Source: JBCBWG01 sp964579305
GTDB lineage: Bacteria; Pseudomonadota; Alphaproteobacteria; Rhizobiales; Hyphomicrobiaceae
Assembly: GCA_964579305.1 (NCBI GenBank)
Contig: CAZOGY010000001.1
Location: 1 to 64,000, forward strand
Length of the DNA: 64,000 bases
Direction: 5' to 3'
The notes beneath the pieces were generated by a model. That model did no database searches. It saw nothing but the letters and a program-made list of their open reading frames with translations, and was not told where the DNA came from. The position numbers and the translations under genes are program-made. Below, one piece after another: positions 60,713-64,000 of this stretch. Every line of letters begins with the position of its first letter. Within the stretch, counting starts at the first letter, position 1.

Positions 60713-61817
60713 GCTCGATTCGACAGTCACGACGTTTTTCGTCTCCGTGGCGCTCGCGGCCGGCATCGTCGGCGTTATCGATCAACTGCAGCCGGGTCGC
60801 GGTTTTCCGGGCCTCGTTGCGGGCTCGCCGGCCAACGCGCAAACGGTCAGTGAAAACCGGGATCAGTCGGTGACTTCGCAATGGGCCGCGACCGCGCCGG
60901 GTAAAGTGGAACCGGCTGGCGGTATCATCGAAATCCGGCCCGAGGTCGCCGGTGTTGTGACGGCGGTCCATGTCAAGACGGGGGATCGCGTCGACGCTGG
61001 CGAAATCCTCATACAACTCAAGGACGACGAGTTGCAGGCCCGGATGAGAGCCGCGCTGACCGAGGTCCGCATCCGAGAGCGCGAGCGCGGCGAGGACAAT
61101 CCTTCCAAGAATGCCAAGGCGCGCCTTGATGCCGAAGACCGGGTGTTTGACGCAGAACGCGCGCTACACGATGCACGGCGCAAGCGCGATGCGGCATGGC
61201 TCGCAAAGCGCACCGGCTCCAATGAAACGGCGGATCTGAAAGCGGCACAGGATGCTGTCGCGGCAGCCGAGACCGAATTGACGGACGCACAAAAGGCGCT
61301 TGATGACATCGTTGCCAAGGATGAGACGCCATTGCCGACACGGCTGGAGGGCGGCTTGCAGGCGGCGCGTTCGGAACTGCGCGTTCTAGAAATCGCGATG
61401 GAGCGGTTGCGCATCCGTGCGCCAGCGGAGGGCCGCGTTCTGACCTTGGATGCGCGGGTCGGCGAATTGGCCAGTGCTTCGGCCAGGTCGCCATTGGTGC
61501 GGTTTGGTGGTGCCGGTCCGCTGAACGTGCGCGCGGAAGTGGCCGAGCGCGATCTTGCCAATGTCAAAGTCGGCCAGAGCGTTTTGATTGAGACCAGCGC
61601 ATTTCCGGGTCAGCAGTTCGAAGGCACTGTTGTCCAACTTGCGCCCTCGTTGAGCGCGCCGAAAATCGGGGGGCGCGGGCCGCGCAGCCAGAGCGACGTT
61701 GACGTTGTTGAGGTGATGATCGACGTCACGGCGCAGACACCGCTTTTGGCGGGCATGCGGGTGGACGTGTATTTCAAGCCGATCAAGACGGCGGCCAACA
61801 CCCAAGCCGATGGGTAA
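60705..61817 (+). CDS. devB: DevB/HlyD-type periplasmic adaptor
   Basis: 370 residues with one N-terminal membrane anchor (about 6-25, VTTFFVSVALAAGIVGVI). A lipoyl-like half (GIIEIRPEVAGVVTAVHV, TGDRVDAGEIL), a long charged coiled coil (about 108-215, with RERERGEDN and AVAAAETELTDAQKALDD), the second lipoyl half (LRIRAPAEGRVLTL) and a beta-barrel domain (PLNVRAEVAERDLANVKVG) complete a membrane fusion protein. Together with devC and devA it forms a MacAB/DevBCA exporter that would use a TolC-type channel coded elsewhere. Confidence 0.9.
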   Translation: MPKLDSTVTTFFVSVALAAGIVGVIDQLQPGRGFPGLVAGSPANAQTVSENRDQSVTSQWAATAPGKVEPAGGIIEIRPEVAGVVTAVHVKTGDRVDAGEILIQLKDDELQARMRAALTEVRIRERERGEDNPSKNAKARLDAEDRVFDAERALHDARRKRDAAWLAKRTGSNETADLKAAQDAVAAAETELTDAQKALDDIVAKDETPLPTRLEGGLQAARSELRVLEIAMERLRIRAPAEGRVLTLDARVGELASASARSPLVRFGGAGPLNVRAEVAERDLANVKVGQSVLIETSAFPGQQFEGTVVQLAPSLSAPKIGGRGPRSQSDVDVVEVMIDVTAQTPLLAGMRVDVYFKPIKTAANTQADG

Positions 61818-61861
61818 TCACCCACGCGCATGTGTCAGATCAGGGTGTCGGGTTGGGAACC

Positions 61862-61891
61862 GAGCCGGGTGCATTGCCCGGCTCTTTTTTT
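61862..61891 (+). terminator. Rho-independent terminator of the devCAB operon
   Basis: GAGCCGGG (61862-61869) pairs with CCCGGCTC (61877-61884), then seven T. It lies 45 bp behind the devB stop. Confidence 0.88.
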
Positions 61892-61909
61892 GCGCAGGGG
61901 CGTTCGATT

Positions 61910-62902
61910 TCAAGCGGCGGCCATACCGCGAGCCTGGGCATCAATGTGTGCTGTCAGTTTATCATCTAGCCCAAGGCGGCTCGCCAGGATGGCGAGGAAC
62001 GACTGCTCCGCATCGGTATCCGGGTCGATGGCCAAGCGCGCAGCCGTATAAAGTTTCACGGCTTCGCGTTCAGAGGTCACGCCGGCGGTCAATTCATCGA
62101 ACGAGGCTGGGTTCTGCAATTCGCGTGCGAGAAATGTTTCTGCTTCGGTATTGAGCCCGGACTGGGCCATGCCAGTGACCAGGCGCTGGCGTTCGGCCTC
62201 ATCAAGGCGGCCGTCGGACGCGCTTGCCGCGACCATGGCGCGGACCAGGCGCAGCGCCTCGTCCTGATCGATTGACTGGTCGTCGAAGCCGGAACCGTCT
62301 GGCGCGGCTTGCGGCGTTTCCTGCGCGCCGTCGATCAGCGGCCGGCCATCCTGATAATTCTGGTAGGCTTTGTAGGCGAGCCCACCGATCAGCGCGAGCG
62401 CGCCGACTTTGGCAGCGGTCATGGCGACGGACCGGCCGGTCTGCGTGCCGAGGATCAGTGCACCAAGTCCACCCAGAGCTGCGCCGGTGCCGAGCTGGTT
62501 GTTGCGGACCAGCTCCTGTAACTGGGCCATCACTTCTTGTGGATCGCGGCCACCGCTCAGTTGGCGGATCATATCGTCCAGTCCGGTGGCCTGACCGACC
62601 TTGCTGGCGCCGTCGCGAGCGCCTTCGGTCGCCTGGCCGAAGACGTTGCGCAGGGTATCCATCATGTCGGGGCCGTTGGACTGCGACGCGCTGGTCGATG
62701 GCTGGCCGCCGGTCAAGTTGCGCAGTAGGTCGCCGAGATCCGGGGCGTTGCCGGAGGTGCCGCCCTGGCCGCCCGTGATCTGGTTGAGAAGGTCGCCAAG
62801 ACCGTCGGAGTGCGTGGGCTTATTTGCCGTCTCGCCGTGGGGCTGCGCGTGGGCCGCCGGCCCCTTGATCAGCTGTTCCAAAAGGCTTCGTGCATCAAAC
62901 AT
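61910..62902 (-). CDS. DUF533 (YebE-like) protein with TerB-like end
   Basis: 330 residues from ATG 62902 with AGGGAGA upstream. The N-terminal half is Gly/Gln/Ser-rich and has two copies of a DLGDLLRNLTGGQ / GLGDLLNQITGGQ type repeat. A Gly/Ala-rich hydrophobic segment (ALGGLGALILGTQTG... VGALALIGGLAYKAY) around 140-185 is followed by an acidic helical domain (DEALRLVRAMVAASASDG, then LDEAERQRLVTGM), as in DUF533/TerB-like proteins of the inner membrane. Function unknown. It is convergent with devB. Confidence 0.83.
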   Translation of the reverse strand: MFDARSLLEQLIKGPAAHAQPHGETANKPTHSDGLGDLLNQITGGQGGTSGNAPDLGDLLRNLTGGQPSTSASQSNGPDMMDTLRNVFGQATEGARDGASKVGQATGLDDMIRQLSGGRDPQEVMAQLQELVRNNQLGTGAALGGLGALILGTQTGRSVAMTAAKVGALALIGGLAYKAYQNYQDGRPLIDGAQETPQAAPDGSGFDDQSIDQDEALRLVRAMVAASASDGRLDEAERQRLVTGMAQSGLNTEAETFLARELQNPASFDELTAGVTSEREAVKLYTAARLAIDPDTDAEQSFLAILASRLGLDDKLTAHIDAQARGMAAA

Positions 62903-62964
62903 GGCGATCTCCCTGCGCCGTCGGCTCATCCGTACGCAACGCTTAACCCCAAGACCGGTGCCTG

Positions 62965-64000
62965 TCACGAGGCCGTGGCGGTGGCCTTGTTGGCGTCAGC
63001 GCGATTGGATGAGGTTGCGCGCGGCGCAAACCTGCGCATGGTCCAAGCGCCGATCCCATCGAGCAGGGCGAAGACCGCAGGCACAAATACCAGCGACAGG
63101 ATCGTTGACGAAATCAGCCCGCCAATGACGGCGATCGCCATTGGTGCGCGGAATTCGCCGCCCAAATCGAGCGCAAGCGCGGACGGGAGCATGCCGCCGC
63201 ACATGGCAATCGTCGTCATGACAATTGGGCGGGCGCGTTTGCGGCCTGCGTCGACAATAGCTTCGTTGCGGGGCGTGCCGGTGCGCATTTGCTCCACCGC
63301 AAAGTCGATAAGCATAATCGCGTTTTTGGTGACAATACCCATCAGCATCAAAATTCCGATCACAACCGGCAAACTGATTGCGTTTTGTGTCACGAGCAGA
63401 GCCAGAATGGCGCCGCCAATCGATAATGGAAGCGAAAATAGAATTGTCACGGGCTGTAGAAAGCTTGAAAACAGCAGGACAAGAACGGCGTAGACCATCA
63501 TCAGACCGGCGCCCATGGCCTTGCCGAAACCGGCAAAGACTTCTGCCATGACTTCCGCATCGCCGAATTGGCGCAACGTGACCCCATCAGGCAGGCTTTT
63601 TGCGGCTGGCAGGTTCCGAACTGCTGCCACGGCATCGCCAAGCGCAACACCCTCTGCCAGGTCGGCGCCAAGAATGATCTGACGCGCGCGGTCGTAACGC
63701 GTGATCGCGGTTGGGCCTTGGTCGAACACGAAATCAGCAATGGCCGCCAGGGGCACGCTTTTTCCGCTGGCGGTGCGCACCCGCAATTGACGGATGAGGT
63801 CGAGGTCAGCGCGCGCCCGCGTTGCGAGTTGCACGCGGATTGGGATCTGCCGGTCACCAAGTGCGAGTTTGGCCAAGGCCGGACCAACGTCACCCAGCGT
63901 GGCAATGCGGACCGCCTCGGCAATGTCCTGTGTTGTCACGCCGAGTTCGGCGGCCTGATCGCTGCGCGGGATGATGCGCAATTCCGGCCGGTCGAGTTCG
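62965..64000 (-). CDS. RND efflux transporter, C-terminal part (runs off right edge)
   Basis: The frame is open to position 64000, so about 345 C-terminal residues are present. Sequence LGVTTQDIAEAVRIATLGD is the docking-domain region, then a porter segment, and FSLPLSIGGAILALLVTQ plus GILMLMGIVTKNAIMLIDFA and RARPIVMTTIAMCGGMLP are the conserved membrane helices of AcrB/MexB-type pumps. Proton-driven export of drugs or lipophilic compounds across the inner membrane. The adaptor would be upstream (beyond 64000). Confidence 0.92.
   Translation of the reverse strand, partial: ELDRPELRIIPRSDQAAELGVTTQDIAEAVRIATLGDVGPALAKLALGDRQIPIRVQLATRARADLDLIRQLRVRTASGKSVPLAAIADFVFDQGPTAITRYDRARQIILGADLAEGVALGDAVAAVRNLPAAKSLPDGVTLRQFGDAEVMAEVFAGFGKAMGAGLMMVYAVLVLLFSSFLQPVTILFSLPLSIGGAILALLVTQNAISLPVVIGILMLMGIVTKNAIMLIDFAVEQMRTGTPRNEAIVDAGRKRARPIVMTTIAMCGGMLPSALALDLGGEFRAPMAIAVIGGLISSTILSLVFVPAVFALLDGIGAWTMRRFAPRATSSNRADANKATATAS

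Overview
The window is high-GC alphaproteobacterial DNA. Most of it (about 4.2-43.1 kb) is a photosynthesis gene cluster of a purple, bacteriochlorophyll a-type anoxygenic phototroph. Gene content and order (crtCD, crtF-bchCXYZ-pufQBALM, hemA-puhE-acsF-orf-puhB-puhA-lhaA-bchMLHBNF, ppaA-ppsR, bchG-PucC-like-bchP, bchID-bchO) follow the Rhodobacter/Rhizobiales type of superoperon. I cannot name the genus. An inverted repeat at 47.4 kb resembles, from memory only, intergenic elements of Hyphomicrobiales (Rhizobiales).

Layout. 1-3.3 kb: the 3' end of a repeat-rich surface protein, a family 2 glycosyltransferase and a GNAT acetyltransferase. 3.3-7.1 kb: carotenoid genes crtC and crtD (minus) divergent from crtF (plus), giving spheroidene/spirilloxanthin-type end reactions. 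7.2-15 kb: bchCXYZ and the puf operon (pufQ, pufB, pufA, pufL, pufM, with no pufX or pufC), closed by a terminator. 15.1-15.9 kb: a multi-pass membrane protein. 16-31.9 kb, all minus: hemA, puhE, acsF, a small conserved protein, puhB, puhA, lhaA, bchM, bchL, bchH, bchB, bchN, bchF; most neighbours overlap by 4 bp. No puhC lies at its usual place. 32.4-34.9 kb: the antirepressor-like ppaA/aerR and the repressor ppsR. 35.1-43.1 kb: bchG, a PucC-family transporter, bchP, a small membrane protein, bchI, bchD, bchO. Four TGT-N12-ACA operators (PpsR/CrtJ sites) lie between crtD and crtF, before bchC, between bchF and ppaA, and before bchG, so the encoded PpsR probably controls the whole cluster in response to oxygen and light.

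The pigment genes give an almost complete route: ALA synthesis (hemA), Mg chelation (bchHID, with bchO), methylation (bchM), the oxygen-dependent ring E cyclase (acsF), dark protochlorophyllide reduction (bchLNB), vinyl hydration (bchF), chlorin reduction (bchXYZ), hydroxyethyl oxidation (bchC), esterification (bchG) and tail reduction (bchP). Early carotenoid genes (crtE, crtI, crtB), bchE, bchJ and LH2 genes are absent from the window.

Beyond the cluster: a two-gene hen1-pnkp RNA-repair cassette (43.2-47.3 kb), a long inverted repeat, a VTT membrane protein with a polyprenyl-type GT2 and a divergent ArnT/PMT-like GT39 (47.6-50.8 kb), 3-hydroxybutyrate dehydrogenase with a patatin-like lipase (50.9-53 kb), very small membrane proteins, a YbjQ-family protein, a large membrane protein of unknown function (54.1-56 kb), an alpha/beta hydrolase, a DUF2147 protein, a DevBCA-type ABC exporter (58.8-61.8 kb), a DUF533 protein and the 3' part of an RND efflux pump running off the right edge.
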